Source of the DNA: an uncultured Rivibacter sp.
GTDB lineage: Bacteria; Pseudomonadota; Gammaproteobacteria; Burkholderiales; Burkholderiaceae
Reading direction: 5' to 3'
DNA length: 51,590 nt
Assembly (NCBI GenBank): GCA_946480925.1
Contig: CAMLLU010000038.1
Coordinates: forward strand, 1 to 51,590
Under the pieces are notes generated by a model. That model ran no database searches. It worked only from the letters and a program-made list of their open reading frames with translations, and was not told the DNA's origin. Shown here piece by piece: positions 1-10,178 of the stretch (positions are counted from its first letter, which is position 1; each line of letters starts with the position of its first letter). The translations under genes were made by a program, and so were the position numbers.

Positions 1-1039
<1,039 letters not shown>

Positions 1040-1114
1040 GGCGCTCTCCGTGTCATCGTAAGGGAATGCCCGGAGGATACTGCGCCACCTTGCCGGGTTC
1101 AATCTAAATAAAAA

Positions 1115-1878
1115 GGGTCAGATACCATTTAACAGACCGAAAAGCAGGCGACTCATTTAATAGGGGACACATCATTTCGCCTCGGCCGCCCCCGGGCTTT
1201 CGCTGTGACGCGGCGTTCAGTCTGCTCAATCAAAGATGAGATGAAAGCATGCGACCCCAGCGCCCAGCCTTTTTGCGTTGCGTTGGTGATGTCTTTCACC
1301 TGCAGAGAGCTCAAACCTTGCGCCAACACGGCGCGGTAGCGTCCTTCTCGATCAAAAGGCGTGTTGCCGAGCGCCCAGAATAGTTTGTGATCGCTTATAA
1401 GCGGATCAGTCCTCATGCCGTAATGATGCGCGCTGCTGGACCAAGCAAAGTGTTCTGGCTCGGCGACTTGCCCGTGGCGTACGGGATGAAGTTCGATGTA
1501 GCTCATGCAAGGCAACAGATAGCGCTCTGGCTCGATGACGGTGGCGCGAAAGCGCCCTTCCCACAAAGTGCCCCTTCGGTCGTGCCGCCGGTTGAACACT
1601 GCTACGTAACGGCGACCGAGCGCCTGCATCATGGCGCTCAGGCCTGATGCGTTTTGCGGTGTGGCCAGAAGGTGGACGTGGTCATCCAGCAACACGTAGG
1701 CGTGGATGCTGACATGGTGAGCCACGCTGCTTTCGCGCAGCACCTGCAGGAAAAACCGACGGTCTTCATCGTCCAGCACGATCGGCTGCTGATGATGCCC
1801 GCGTTGGATGATGTGATGCGGAAGGCCGGCAAGCGCCAGCCGGGCAAGTCGTGCCATGGGAGCCTTTTGATCTGGCCC
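1115..1878. repeat. Short inverted repeats bracketing the RAYT-like transposase gene
   Basis: GGGTCAGAT occurs on the plus strand at 1115-1123. GGGCCAGAT occurs on the minus strand at 1878-1870, so the two 9-mers are inverted with one mismatch and enclose the transposase gene. The right copy forms the ATGGGGCCAGAT string that gives a spurious upstream in-frame ATG. Such short GC-rich tags commonly flank solitary Y1 transposases. No target-site duplication was identified, so the element borders are uncertain. Confidence 0.35.
1153..1857 (-). CDS. REP-associated tyrosine transposase (RAYT-like, Y1/HUH family)
   Basis: This is a 234-residue single-strand DNA transposase of the IS200/IS605-related Y1 superfamily. 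RAYT members nick and mobilise short palindromic REP sequences. The HUH metal-binding motif is His60-Val-His62 in the context DDHVHLLATP, and the likely nucleophile is Tyr120 in CMSYIELHPVR. The N-terminal start ARLALAGLPHHIIQRG and the segment RRGTLWEGRFRATVIEPERY are hallmarks of the family. I chose the ATG at 1857. An in-frame ATG at 1881 lies inside the flanking repeat and would only add eight residues. The gene stands alone, with no TnpB, between dgt and gltB on the same strand. The reading frame is intact, so it may still be active. Confidence 0.85.
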   Translation of the reverse strand: MARLARLALAGLPHHIIQRGHHQQPIVLDDEDRRFFLQVLRESSVAHHVSIHAYVLLDDHVHLLATPQNASGLSAMMQALGRRYVAVFNRRHDRRGTLWEGRFRATVIEPERYLLPCMSYIELHPVRHGQVAEPEHFAWSSSAHHYGMRTDPLISDHKLFWALGNTPFDREGRYRAVLAQGLSSLQVKDITNATQKGWALGSHAFISSLIEQTERRVTAKARGRPRRNDVSPIK

Positions 1879-1906
1879 CATTTTCAGATCGACCGGCTCG
1901 ACTTTG

Positions 1907-3037
1907 TCAAGGAAAGGCTTGCCGCCCTGTCAGCCGCTGGTGTTCGCGGATTGCGAAGCGATCGGTCATGCCGGCGATGTAGTCTGCAATGGCGCGACGC
2001 CTGTCGCGGGTTTGAGCATAGCCGGCCGACATCTCCTCAGGAGAGGCGTCATACGCCTGAAACAGCTCCTGCACCACTTGGCGCGCGCGGTCCGTGGTTT
2101 CGGTGACCTGCGGATGCCGATAGAGGTTGGCGAACAGAAAACGCTTGAGCTCGGTGCTCGCCTCGCGCATTGACGATCCGAACGTGACGATGGGCGGCGC
2201 ATGCCTCACCTCGTCGGCGCTCGCTGGGCGGTGGATCGCCAAGGTCGCGCGTGTCGCGTCGATCACGTCATAGACCTGCTCCGACAACATACGCCGGATG
2301 CTTTCGAACAACAACCTGCGTCCCGACAGATTTGGGTGCTCGCGCTTGGCAGCGCCGCGAAAGCGCGTGAACAGCGAAACCGCCTCGAGTTGCTCGAAGC
2401 TCAACAATCCTGAACGCACGCCATCATCGATGTCGTGCGCGTTGTAGGCGATCTCATCTGCCAGGTTGCATAGCTGTGCCTCAAGGCTGGGCTGGGTGCG
2501 ATCGATGAAGCGGCGAGCCACTCCATCGGGCTCGTCGCGCTCGATCGCTTCGGCATGTGAGCGCGAGCAGTGCTTGAGAATGCCTTCGCGTGTTTCGAAG
2601 CTGAGGTTCAGGCCGTCGAAACTGGGGTAGCGCTCTTCCAGCTTGTCGACCACGCGCAGCGACTGCAGGTTGTGCTCGAACCCACCGTCGTCGCGCATGC
2701 AATGGTTAAGCGCATCCTGACCCGCGTGACCGAAAGGCGTGTGCCCGAGGTCATGCGCCAGTGCGATGGCTTCGACTAGGTCTTCGTTGAGCTGCAACGA
2801 ACGAGCGATCGAGCGCCCCAGCTGTGCCACTTCCAACGAATGGGTGAGCCGTGTGCGAAACAGGTCGCCCTCATGGTTGAGGAAGACCTGGGTCTTGTAG
2901 ACGAGGCGCCGGAAGGCAGTGGAATGAACGATACGGTCGCGATCGCGCTGAAAGGCGGTGCGGGTTGGAGCGTCTGGCTCCGGATAGCGTCGGCCCCGGG
3001 TTTGCTGCGGATGACTGGCGTAGGGCGCGAGCTGCAT
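1907..3037 (-). CDS. dgt: Deoxyguanosinetriphosphate triphosphohydrolase-like protein
   Basis: This 376-residue cytoplasmic HD-superfamily enzyme is expected to hydrolyse dNTPs (classically dGTP) to the nucleoside and tripolyphosphate. The metal site is visible as His66 in RLTHSLEV and His95-Asp96 in AHDLGHTPFGHAG. The N-terminal segment DPxR-like FQRDRDRIVHSTAFRRLVYKTQV is typical of Dgt-like proteins. The length fits the short bacterial Dgt-like branch rather than the roughly 500-residue E. coli Dgt, so substrate preference cannot be stated. It begins 16 bases after aroB ends and is the last gene of the pil-aro-dgt run, a conserved arrangement in betaproteobacteria. It is probably co-transcribed with aroB. 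Confidence 0.93.
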   Translation of the reverse strand: MQLAPYASHPQQTRGRRYPEPDAPTRTAFQRDRDRIVHSTAFRRLVYKTQVFLNHEGDLFRTRLTHSLEVAQLGRSIARSLQLNEDLVEAIALAHDLGHTPFGHAGQDALNHCMRDDGGFEHNLQSLRVVDKLEERYPSFDGLNLSFETREGILKHCSRSHAEAIERDEPDGVARRFIDRTQPSLEAQLCNLADEIAYNAHDIDDGVRSGLLSFEQLEAVSLFTRFRGAAKREHPNLSGRRLLFESIRRMLSEQVYDVIDATRATLAIHRPASADEVRHAPPIVTFGSSMREASTELKRFLFANLYRHPQVTETTDRARQVVQELFQAYDASPEEMSAGYAQTRDRRRAIADYIAGMTDRFAIREHQRLTGRQAFP

Positions 3038-3053
3038 AGCAACCCTGCCGCAA

Positions 3054-4181
3054 TCAACGGGTATGGGCAGCCAGCACCTCGCGAACGACGGCCTCGGGCG
3101 CAGGGCGCACCGTCGCCTGGCCGGGCTTGTCGATCACGACGAAGCGGATGTCGCCGGCCTCGGACTTCTTGTCCAGGCGCATGAGCTCCAGGTAGCGCTC
3201 GGCCGTCAATGCCGGCCCTCGCGTCGGCAGGCTTGCGCGCTCCACGAGCATGGTGATGCGCCGAGCGAAGGCCGGCGTGATAAGGCCCAGGCGCACTGAC
3301 AAATCGGCGGCCATGACCATGCCGCAACCGACCGCTTCGCCATGCAGCCACTCGCCGTAGCCCAGGCCTGCCTCGATTGCATGGCCGAAAGTGTGGCCGA
3401 AGTTAAGGATGGCACGCAGACCCGCTTCGCGTTCGTCGACGCCGACAACCTGGGCTTTGATCTCACACGAACGCTTGATGGCGTAGGTAAGCGCGCTGCG
3501 GTCGCGCGCCATCAGGGCATCGAAGTTACCTTCGAGCCACTCGAAGAAGCCCATGTCGGCGATGGGTCCGTATTTGATCACTTCGGCCACGCCAGCCGAG
3601 AACTCACGGTCGGGCAACGTCCGAAGGGTGTCCAGATCGCAAACCACACGTAAGGGCTGGTAGAACGCCCCGATCATGTTCTTCCCCAGCGGGTGATTAA
3701 TGGCGGTCTTGCCACCCACCGAGGAATCGACTTGGGCCAGCAGCGTCGTAGGGACCTGCACAAACGGTACGCCCCGCATATAGCTCGCCGCGGCAAAGCC
3801 GGTCATGTCGCCGACTACCCCGCCGCCAAGCGCATAAAGGACGGTCTTGCGGTCACAGCCCTTGCCCAGCAGCGCGTCAAAGATGAGATTGAGAGTCTGC
3901 CAGTCCTTGTACCGTTCCCCGTCTGGCAGCACGGCAATGTCGACCCGGCGGTGCAGCTTGGAAATGGCATCCTGCAGGCGTGCAGCAAACAACCCAACTA
4001 CGGTGCTGTTCGTAACGATGAGCGCACTAGCCGACGAAGGCAACCCCTCCCAGATCGACGCCGTGCTGAGCAGGTTGTCACCGATGAGGATGTCGTATGA
4101 GCGGTCCAGTAGTTCGATGTGAACACGCTCGGCCAAAGCAGAAATGTCGGAAGTGGCGCGATCGATAGCAGTAAGGCCCAT
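3054..4181 (-). CDS. aroB: 3-dehydroquinate synthase
   Basis: This enzyme of 375 residues converts DAHP to 3-dehydroquinate, the second step of the shikimate pathway, using NAD+ and a divalent metal in the cytoplasm. The nucleotide-binding stretch is [16 protein letters not shown] (about 117-132). The metal ligands are readable as Glu200 (GVAEVIKYG), His263 ([11 protein letters not shown]) and His280 (WLHGEAVG). [20 protein letters not shown] is the usual substrate-binding block. The length matches the family. It follows aroK by 25 bases, and the two are neighbours in most proteobacteria. The N-terminal 20 residues are not conserved, so the ATG at 4181 is the most likely start but lacks a strong ribosome site. 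Confidence 0.97.
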   Translation of the reverse strand: MGLTAIDRATSDISALAERVHIELLDRSYDILIGDNLLSTASIWEGLPSSASALIVTNSTVVGLFAARLQDAISKLHRRVDIAVLPDGERYKDWQTLNLIFDALLGKGCDRKTVLYALGGGVVGDMTGFAAASYMRGVPFVQVPTTLLAQVDSSVGGKTAINHPLGKNMIGAFYQPLRVVCDLDTLRTLPDREFSAGVAEVIKYGPIADMGFFEWLEGNFDALMARDRSALTYAIKRSCEIKAQVVGVDEREAGLRAILNFGHTFGHAIEAGLGYGEWLHGEAVGCGMVMAADLSVRLGLITPAFARRITMLVERASLPTRGPALTAERYLELMRLDKKSEAGDIRFVVIDKPGQATVRPAPEAVVREVLAAHTR

Positions 4182-4206
4182 GCCGCTAGTTTACGAGCCT
4201 CGCAAC

Positions 4207-4761
4207 TCAGCGCTGCCGCGGACTCTCTGGAGCTGGTGGTGGGTATGTGAGCGCAATCCCCGCCAGCTCCAACTGCATGACGATCATATTGACCAGCGTG
4301 GACACCGACGGACGTCCCGTCTCAATCATGAAATGAGCCGTGTCCATGTAAAGCGGGTCACGCTGCGTATAGAGCTCACGCAACTTGGCCAGTGGGTCGG
4401 CGACTTGTAGCAGCGGGCGCTGCGTGTCATGCCGCAGGCGACGGTACAGCTCCTCAGGGACAGTGCGCAAGTAGATGACTGTCGCGTGGTTGCGTAGCCG
4501 CTCTCGATTTTCCGCGCGCAGCACGACTCCACCACCCGTCGAGAGCACACCTGCATGCCGCTGCAACAGATCATGCAGTACCTGCTCCTCGACATCACGG
4601 AAGGACGCCTCTCCCTCACGCTCAAAATAAACACGGATCGGCATACCGATCCGTGTTTCGATCACGTGATCCGTATCGAGAAAAGGGACGCCCAGCCGCT
4701 TCGCAAGCTGGCGTCCAACAGTGGATTTACCGCCGCCCGGAAGGCCGATCAAGGCCAGCAC
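4207..4761 (-). CDS. aroK: Shikimate kinase
   Basis: This 184-residue kinase phosphorylates shikimate with ATP to give shikimate 3-phosphate. The P-loop is GLPGGGKST (residues 6-14), the metal/substrate aspartates are in FLDTDHVIE (29-34), and the substrate loop STGGGVVLR and the lid arginines in RLRHDTQRPLL are present. The start is a GTG. An in-frame TAG lies only three codons upstream, so no longer N-terminus is possible, and the protein begins almost directly with the first beta strand. It lies 43 bases after pilQ in the same direction, so it is probably read from the pil transcript. The C-terminal tail is rich in Pro and not conserved. Confidence 0.96.
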   Translation of the reverse strand: MLALIGLPGGGKSTVGRQLAKRLGVPFLDTDHVIETRIGMPIRVYFEREGEASFRDVEEQVLHDLLQRHAGVLSTGGGVVLRAENRERLRNHATVIYLRTVPEELYRRLRHDTQRPLLQVADPLAKLRELYTQRDPLYMDTAHFMIETGRPSVSTLVNMIVMQLELAGIALTYPPPAPESPRQR

Positions 4762-4804
4762 GGTTTTCTACTGATAGAAGGCCCGCCGTGTTCTAGTTCG
4801 CTAA

Positions 4805-6964
4805 TCAACGGGCTGCTGAGCGATCTGTAATCACCTTCGGTGTCAAAAACACCAGCAACTCAGATTTGTTTGCAGTACGGGTCCGTTGTTTAAACAGGTT
4901 GCCCAGCACGGGAATATCACCGAGAACTGGCACCTTCGTGACGTCTTCGCGATCCGTTTGCTCGAAGATGCCGCCAATGACCACGGTGCCACCGTTCTCG
5001 ACCAGCACCTGGGTTTTTACATGCTTGGTGTCGATTGCAAATCCTGCCGCCGTTTGTTGACCGACGCTGTCCTTGTTTACATCAACGTCAAGGATGATGT
5101 TGCCTTCTGGCGTGATCTGCGGCGTCACTTCGAGCTTCAGGTTCGCTTTGCGGAACGCGATGGCTGTTGCCCCACTGGAGGTCGCTGTTTGATACGGTAA
5201 CTCCGTACCTTGCTCAATGAGCGCTTTGACTTGGTCAGCTGTAATCACGCGCGGGCTGGAAACGATTTTGCCTTTTCCATCTGCCTCGAGGGCAGAGAGC
5301 TCTAAATTCAGGAAGCGGTTCGAACTGGAACCAAACAGCGATAGCGCGATGCTTGCCGCATTGAAGCTGTTGAATCCAGTTGCGGGCAAGCTCAAGAACT
5401 GTGTATTAGGAATATAGCTCTCGCCAGTGACTTCGGCTTGGAGTGTCTGTTCGCCCACACCGAGGTAGTTACCCGTCACTGCCACGCGATTGTTACCCCC
5501 AACACTCCAGCCCGGGGTGCCGTTGCGGAGGCCCCGCATGTCCGCTGCACCCAGCTTTACGCCCAACGATCGGCTGAAGTCATCATCTGCCTCGACGATG
5601 CGCGCCTCGATCAGCACTTGCCGAACAGGGATGTCGATCTTCGCAATGAGTCCAGTGATTTCTTCCAACTTGGACGGAATGTCATTGACAAACAGCTGAT
5701 TCGTGCGGGTTTCGAAAATCACACTACCACGCGGCGACAGAATTCGCGTGGCTTGACCACCACCACCGCCGCCGCTCTGGCCCGTCAAGCCCTTGGCAAC
5801 CTCTTCGGCCTTCGTGTAGTTGAGCTGGAAGGATTGGGTGCGCAGCGGTTCAAGCTGTGCCACCTGAGCCTTTGCTTCCAGATCCAGCTTTTCCTTGGCG
5901 GCCAGCTCGTCCTTCGGCGCAATCCAGATCACGTTGCCAGACTTCTTGAGTCCCAAGCCCTTCGCCTGAAGGATGATGTCGAGCGCCTGATCCCAGGGGA
6001 CATCCTTTAGTCGCAACGTTACGCTACCTGTCACTGTGTCGCTGGTCACCACGTTGAAGTTGGTGAAGTCAGCGATAACCTGGAGCAATGAACGGACTTC
6101 GATGTTCTGGAAGTTCAGCGACAGCTTCTCTCCTGCGTAGCCAGGGCCCTGCGTCAGCTTGTTCGGGTCGACCTTCTGCGGGCGAACCTCCAGAACGAAC
6201 TGGTTGTCAGTCTGATAGGCGCTGTGCTCCCAGTTGCCCCGCGGCTCTACCACCATGCGCACGCGATCGCCGTTCTGGAACGCAGACACCGTCTGCACAG
6301 GGGTGCCGAAATCCGTGACGTCGAGGCGACGGCGCAAGTTCTCCGGCAAGGTCGAGCGCAAGAACTCAACCACCAGGCTCTGCCCTTGCTGGCGGATATC
6401 GACGCCCACCTGTGTGCTGGGCAGCTCCACCACTACACGGCCGGCACCATCTTGTCCGCGCCGGAAGTCGATGTCCTTCAGTGCCAGTTGAGCGCGGTTC
6501 TGGCTTTCAGCGAAATGCACAGGTTCGGATGACGTCGCAGCAGGACTCGCTTGTTGCGTCGACTCCAGCACAACGAGCAAGGCCTTGCCTTGGATCTGCG
6601 TCTTGTAGTTGGCCGGCTGCTTCAGGTTCAGCACGAGGCGGGTACGCTCGCCGGCCTGCGCCACGCTGGCCGAGCGAACGTTGCCCTGATTGATTTCCAA
6701 GCTGTTGCGGCCAAGCGCGTTGCCCACACCGGGGAGATCCAGGGCAATACGAGGAGGCGTTTGGATCGCAAAACCTGCAGGCGCGGCAGGCAGCGGCTCC
6801 GAGAACTCGATGCGCACGACTTCAGCACCCGCCTGGGTGCTGGTGTTGATCGATTGAATGGCGTTTTGTGCCCATGCAAGCGCTGGCGCGCCAAGGAACA
6901 CTGCGAGCGCCAATGCTCGTGCTCGCCACATCGTCATGATTCGAGTCTCCTGAATGCTCTTCAT
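4805..6964 (-). CDS. pilQ: Type IV pilus secretin PilQ
   Basis: This outer-membrane secretin of 719 residues forms the gated channel through which the type IV pilus leaves the cell. After a signal peptide ending ALAWAQ there are two AMIN-type peptidoglycan-binding regions (roughly 35-265). These are followed by the STN/N0 domain (KLSLNFQNIEVRSLLQVI) and an N1-type domain with a glycine-rich loop (GQSGGGGGGQAT). The C-terminal secretin barrel ends in VPVLGDIPVLGNLFKQR. Two ATGs are possible. The one at 6964 overlaps the pilP stop as ATGA and has AGGAG upstream. The one ten codons further in (6937) also has AGGAG eight bases before it and gives a tidier signal peptide. It is last of the five pil genes and is followed by aroK. 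Confidence 0.96.
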   Translation of the reverse strand: MKSIQETRIMTMWRARALALAVFLGAPALAWAQNAIQSINTSTQAGAEVVRIEFSEPLPAAPAGFAIQTPPRIALDLPGVGNALGRNSLEINQGNVRSASVAQAGERTRLVLNLKQPANYKTQIQGKALLVVLESTQQASPAATSSEPVHFAESQNRAQLALKDIDFRRGQDGAGRVVVELPSTQVGVDIRQQGQSLVVEFLRSTLPENLRRRLDVTDFGTPVQTVSAFQNGDRVRMVVEPRGNWEHSAYQTDNQFVLEVRPQKVDPNKLTQGPGYAGEKLSLNFQNIEVRSLLQVIADFTNFNVVTSDTVTGSVTLRLKDVPWDQALDIILQAKGLGLKKSGNVIWIAPKDELAAKEKLDLEAKAQVAQLEPLRTQSFQLNYTKAEEVAKGLTGQSGGGGGGQATRILSPRGSVIFETRTNQLFVNDIPSKLEEITGLIAKIDIPVRQVLIEARIVEADDDFSRSLGVKLGAADMRGLRNGTPGWSVGGNNRVAVTGNYLGVGEQTLQAEVTGESYIPNTQFLSLPATGFNSFNAASIALSLFGSSSNRFLNLELSALEADGKGKIVSSPRVITADQVKALIEQGTELPYQTATSSGATAIAFRKANLKLEVTPQITPEGNIILDVDVNKDSVGQQTAAGFAIDTKHVKTQVLVENGGTVVIGGIFEQTDREDVTKVPVLGDIPVLGNLFKQRTRTANKSELLVFLTPKVITDRSAAR

Positions 6965-7497
6965 CGCGCCTTCTCCTGAAGCTGCAGCGTGCTGACGCGC
7001 TCAATCCATTCGCCTGCAGCGTCTTGAACGATCTCCCGAAGCGCGATTTCGGTTTCGGAGATCTTGGTGATCTTTCCGTAGTTCTGACCGATGTAGTCGC
7101 CCACCTTCACTTGGAAGAGCAAGCTATCAGCCTTGAGCAATGCGTATTGCCGGCCCTGCTTGGACACGCTGCCCACCATCGCAAGACTGTCCAGCGGATA
7201 CGCCTCCAACGGCTCTTTGCGACGATTGACTTCGGCGGCCAACAAGGAATTCGGCTGCCGGGCTTCCTGCTTGAGCGCCACGGCGAGCTTTTGTGTACTG
7301 AACGGCTCTACACCGCTCAGCTCCACGTAGGGTTGCGGGTCAAACTTCTTCGGCGGAGACAAAGGCGGTACGTTCGGCCGCACCTCGCGCTTTTGCTGCT
7401 CCATCCACTGCTGAAGTTCATCTTGATCACCCGTGCATGCGCTCAGGCCAAGTGCACCCGCGATGGTCAGGAAGACCGAGAGGATCGTGTGCCTCAT
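6961..7497 (-). CDS. pilP: Type IV pilus inner-membrane lipoprotein PilP
   Basis: This is a 178-residue lipoprotein that links the PilMNO inner-membrane platform to the periplasmic domains of PilQ. The lipobox LSAC places the lipidated Cys at residue 21. It is followed by a charged, proline-containing linker (about 30-70) and the compact beta domain (about 95-170: LDSLAMVGSVSKQGRQYALL, VKVGDYIGQNYGKI). The length matches known PilP proteins. The start overlaps the pilO stop, and its stop overlaps the pilQ start, each by four bases (ATGA), which indicates tight translational coupling. Confidence 0.94.
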   Translation of the reverse strand: MRHTILSVFLTIAGALGLSACTGDQDELQQWMEQQKREVRPNVPPLSPPKKFDPQPYVELSGVEPFSTQKLAVALKQEARQPNSLLAAEVNRRKEPLEAYPLDSLAMVGSVSKQGRQYALLKADSLLFQVKVGDYIGQNYGKITKISETEIALREIVQDAAGEWIERVSTLQLQEKAR

Positions 7498-8186
7498 TTC
7501 TTCGCCCCCGCTGGAGCTTTGCTCTTCGCCGCCGCAGCCTTTTGCTCTGCAACCTCAGCCGGATCGAGATAGCGATAAGTTCTCGCCGTGGTCTCCATGG
7601 ACAACATGCCGCTCGCATCCTTGGCCGCCGCAATGTTGAGGTTGTGCAAGGTCACGATACGCGACAGGTTCGCCACGTCCGCCGTAAAAGCGCCGATGTC
7701 GTGGTATCGGCCGGAGACCTTCACCGCAATCGGCAGCTCGGCGTAGTACTCCTTCGCGACAACCTGGCCGGGCCGGAAAAGCTCGAACTGGAGGCCTCGG
7801 CCAAGGCCTGCCTGGTTGATGTCAGACAGCAGCGCATCCATCTCGGCCTTGCCCGGCAACTGCTTTTCGAGCTGGGTCACGTATTCCTCGACCTGCAGCT
7901 TCTGCTTGCGCAACTCGCCAAGGTTGATCGCCTGGCCGAGCTTGTTGCGGTAGTCCGCCTTGAGCGTGGGCTCCTTGGCTCGCTCGGCATCGAGCTCGTC
8001 AGTGGTCTCAGACAGCAGCAAGAACCAGCCGACCACGACCATCATTACGGCCAACGCCACGAAGGAGGCAAGTTTTGGCAGTGCTGGCCACTGGCCGGGC
8101 TCATTGGGATTGAGCCCGCGGAATTGGGAAGCAGCTTGCTCGAAGACCGAGTTCAGATCGACATTGAGCTTGGGTTTTGTCGCCAT
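7494..8186 (-). CDS. pilO: Type IV pilus assembly protein PilO
   Basis: This 230-residue bitopic inner-membrane protein pairs with PilN to form the alignment subcomplex. A short cytoplasmic N-terminus precedes one membrane helix (about residues 39-58, KLASFVALAVMMVVVGWFLLL). A coiled-coil follows (about 60-120, rich in E, K, L, Q), then a ferredoxin-like periplasmic domain (LFRPGQVVAKEYYAELPIAVKVSG). The C-terminus is a low-complexity Ala/Lys tail. It starts eight bases after pilN and overlaps pilP by four bases. Identity rests on the fold pattern and the fixed pilMNOPQ order. Confidence 0.94.
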   Translation of the reverse strand: MATKPKLNVDLNSVFEQAASQFRGLNPNEPGQWPALPKLASFVALAVMMVVVGWFLLLSETTDELDAERAKEPTLKADYRNKLGQAINLGELRKQKLQVEEYVTQLEKQLPGKAEMDALLSDINQAGLGRGLQFELFRPGQVVAKEYYAELPIAVKVSGRYHDIGAFTADVANLSRIVTLHNLNIAAAKDASGMLSMETTARTYRYLDPAEVAEQKAAAAKSKAPAGAKK

Positions 8187-8194
8187 GGCTCGCC

Positions 8195-8845
8195 TCAGGG
8201 TTGCTTGGAGGCCACGGGGGTGGCAGAGGCTGCAGGACCGCTCGGGGCGGGGGCCGATGCCCCAGCTGCCGCGGCGACCACGTCTTGCGGACGCTTGAGG
8301 CCAAGCCGTACGGAGAAATCGAACAGGCGCTTTTGCTCCTTGTTCGCTGTGGTGACCGTCGCGGCCTTGATTTCAACCAGCTCAGGACGTTGCACCCACG
8401 GAGAGTTGTAGGCCGTGTTGCGCAGGAACTCGGAAACCCGCTCGTTGGTTTGCGCAACGCCATTGACCGTGACGGTCTGACCATCCTGCTTGATGGCAGT
8501 CAGATAGACACCCTCCGGCGTCTGCTTGACGAGTTCATTGAGCAGGTGCACTGGCATGTTGCGGTCGGTCTGAAGATCTTCGACAGCCTTCTGCCGCGCC
8601 TTGAGCGCTTCGATCTCGGCACGCAGCGTCGCGATGTCCTTGATCTGATCTTCCAGCTTCTGGATCTCCGCCGTCAGGTAGGCATTGCGCTCCTGCTGCG
8701 TGGTGATCATTTGCTGCAGTACCAAATACCACAATCCCACCGCCGCAACGCCGACAGCGGCAGCCAAACCCAGCCCTGCAAAGAAAGCCTGCTTGCGCCG
8801 CGCCCGCTTTTCTTCGCGGTGCGGCAATAGGTTGATGAGGATCAT
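8195..8845 (-). CDS. pilN: Type IV pilus assembly protein PilN
   Basis: This inner-membrane protein of 216 residues has a cytoplasmic N-terminus, MILINLLPHREEKR, that docks into a groove of PilM. One membrane helix (about 21-43) follows, then a coiled coil and a small periplasmic domain. I start it at the ATG at 8845, which overlaps the pilM stop as ATGA and has GGAGG eight bases upstream. An ATG thirty bases earlier would add ten residues before the invariant N-terminal motif and is unlikely. The C-terminal 30 residues are Ala/Pro-rich and probably disordered. It is part of the pilMNOPQ operon. Confidence 0.95.
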   Translation of the reverse strand: MILINLLPHREEKRARRKQAFFAGLGLAAAVGVAAVGLWYLVLQQMITTQQERNAYLTAEIQKLEDQIKDIATLRAEIEALKARQKAVEDLQTDRNMPVHLLNELVKQTPEGVYLTAIKQDGQTVTVNGVAQTNERVSEFLRNTAYNSPWVQRPELVEIKAATVTTANKEQKRLFDFSVRLGLKRPQDVVAAAAGASAPAPSGPAASATPVASKQP

Positions 8846-9921
8846 TGCAGGAACCTCCGCATCGCCAACCCGCAAGCCGTCAGGTACGAAGGCGCTTCAC
8901 GACGCAGCTTGCTCTCACGCACCGCGGAGCCCAGCTTCATGTTGTCGAACGGGTTCACGACCATGGACGCGAAACCCGTCAGCTCGGTCACCCGCTCCTT
9001 CAGGCCCGGCAACGTGGCCGTGCCGCCCGCCAGCATCACGTAGTGCACCTTGTGGTGCGGCGTGCTGGTGAAGAAGTACTGCAGTGCACGGCCAATTTCC
9101 TGCGAAAGGCTGTCTACGAACGGCGCAAGGATGGACGCTTCGTAGTCTTCGGGCAGGTCGGCTGACAGCTTCTTCTGCTCGGCTTCCTCGAACGAAAAAC
9201 CGTATTGGCGCGAGATCAGCTGCGTGAGTTGCGAACCGCCGAACGCCTGGTCGCGGTCGTACAGCATCTCGTCGTCACGCAGAACCTTGAGGCTGGTGGT
9301 GTCGGCACCGATCTCGAACAGCGCAACAAGCGCGTCATGACCTTCGTTCGGTAGCGAGCTGACCACTCGGCTCATGGCCAGGCGCGACGCATGCGACTCG
9401 ATGTCGAGCACCACGGGTTTGAGGCCTGCAGCTTCGGCGAGACCCTGGCGGTCTTGCACGCGGTCTTTGCGCGAAGCGGCGATCAGTACTTCGACGTCAC
9501 CCGCCGACGTAGGGCTCGGCCCGATGACGCAGAAGTCGAGGCTCACCTCATCGAGCGAGAAGGGGATGTACTGATTGGCCTCGGATTCGACCTGCAGCTC
9601 CATCTCTTCTTCACGCAAACCGGCCGGCAGCATGATCTTCTTGGTGATGACCGCCGATTGCGGCATCGCCATCGCAACATGCTTGGTCTTGGTGCCGCTC
9701 TTGACGACCACCCGCTTCACCGCTTCGGCCACTTCGTCGAACTTTTCGATCTGGCCGTCAGTGATCCAGCCCTTTTCGAAGCTCTCTGTAGCAAACCGCT
9801 CGACCACATATTCACCGGAGCTCGACTGCCCCAACTCCACCAGCTTCACGCTCGACGAACTGATGTCGAGCCCGATGAGCGGCGAGTGCTTGCGGCCCAA
9901 CAGAACGTCAAGAAATCCCAC
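8842..9921 (-). CDS. pilM: Type IV pilus assembly ATPase-like protein PilM
   Basis: This cytoplasmic actin-like protein of 359 residues binds ATP and the PilN N-terminus, anchoring the pilus motor under the inner membrane. The phosphate-1 region is PLIGLDISSSSVKLVEL (about 14-30). Later blocks VALFEIGADTTSLKVLRDDE and HYVMLAGGTATLPGLKERV are the phosphate-2 and adenosine motifs. It is the first gene of the pil operon, so the promoter must lie in the 257-base gap shared with the divergent penicillin-binding protein gene. The upstream minus strand is AT-rich there (9955-10020), but no convincing -35/-10 pair could be read. Confidence 0.95.
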   Translation of the reverse strand: MGFLDVLLGRKHSPLIGLDISSSSVKLVELGQSSSGEYVVERFATESFEKGWITDGQIEKFDEVAEAVKRVVVKSGTKTKHVAMAMPQSAVITKKIMLPAGLREEEMELQVESEANQYIPFSLDEVSLDFCVIGPSPTSAGDVEVLIAASRKDRVQDRQGLAEAAGLKPVVLDIESHASRLAMSRVVSSLPNEGHDALVALFEIGADTTSLKVLRDDEMLYDRDQAFGGSQLTQLISRQYGFSFEEAEQKKLSADLPEDYEASILAPFVDSLSQEIGRALQYFFTSTPHHKVHYVMLAGGTATLPGLKERVTELTGFASMVVNPFDNMKLGSAVRESKLRREAPSYLTACGLAMRRFLQ

Positions 9922-10146
9922 GCCCGTCCCCCAACACTCCCAGGCAACAGCACGCCTGGATTGTTAATAAGTTACTTCAATGCTAGCAGTAAAGTCTTTG
10001 TGCAACAAAGCTTTTTCCGGATTGGAGAGTGCGCCATAGTTGCGAAACTCCGACGTCTTACACACTGTCACAGCGCCTCAAAGGGAAAGCCCTGAAGGCA
10101 CCCTTACTGCCTGCAAATGCTTCGCTGAGCCTGCCGGGCCGCTTCC

Positions 10147-10152
10147 TATAAT
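10147..10152 (+). promoter_or_regulatory. Candidate -10 box of the PBP1A gene
   Basis: A perfect TATAAT lies about 27 bases before the ATG of the class A penicillin-binding protein, in the divergent gap after pilM. Transcription would start near 10159 and leave a leader of about 20 bases that contains the GGAGG ribosome site. The -35 side is poor: TTCGCT at 10121 is 20 bases away and CTGAGC at 10125 is 16 bases away. This is supported by position and the exact hexamer only. Confidence 0.45.
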
Positions 10153-10178
10153 TTCCCGCGCAAAAACCCTGGAGGCCC

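Noticed and set aside
9955..10060. Promoter for pilM in the AT-rich minus-strand stretch
   Set aside because: Weak hexamers such as TTGCAC and TTTACT...TTATTA can be found, but none has both boxes and spacing convincing enough to annotate.
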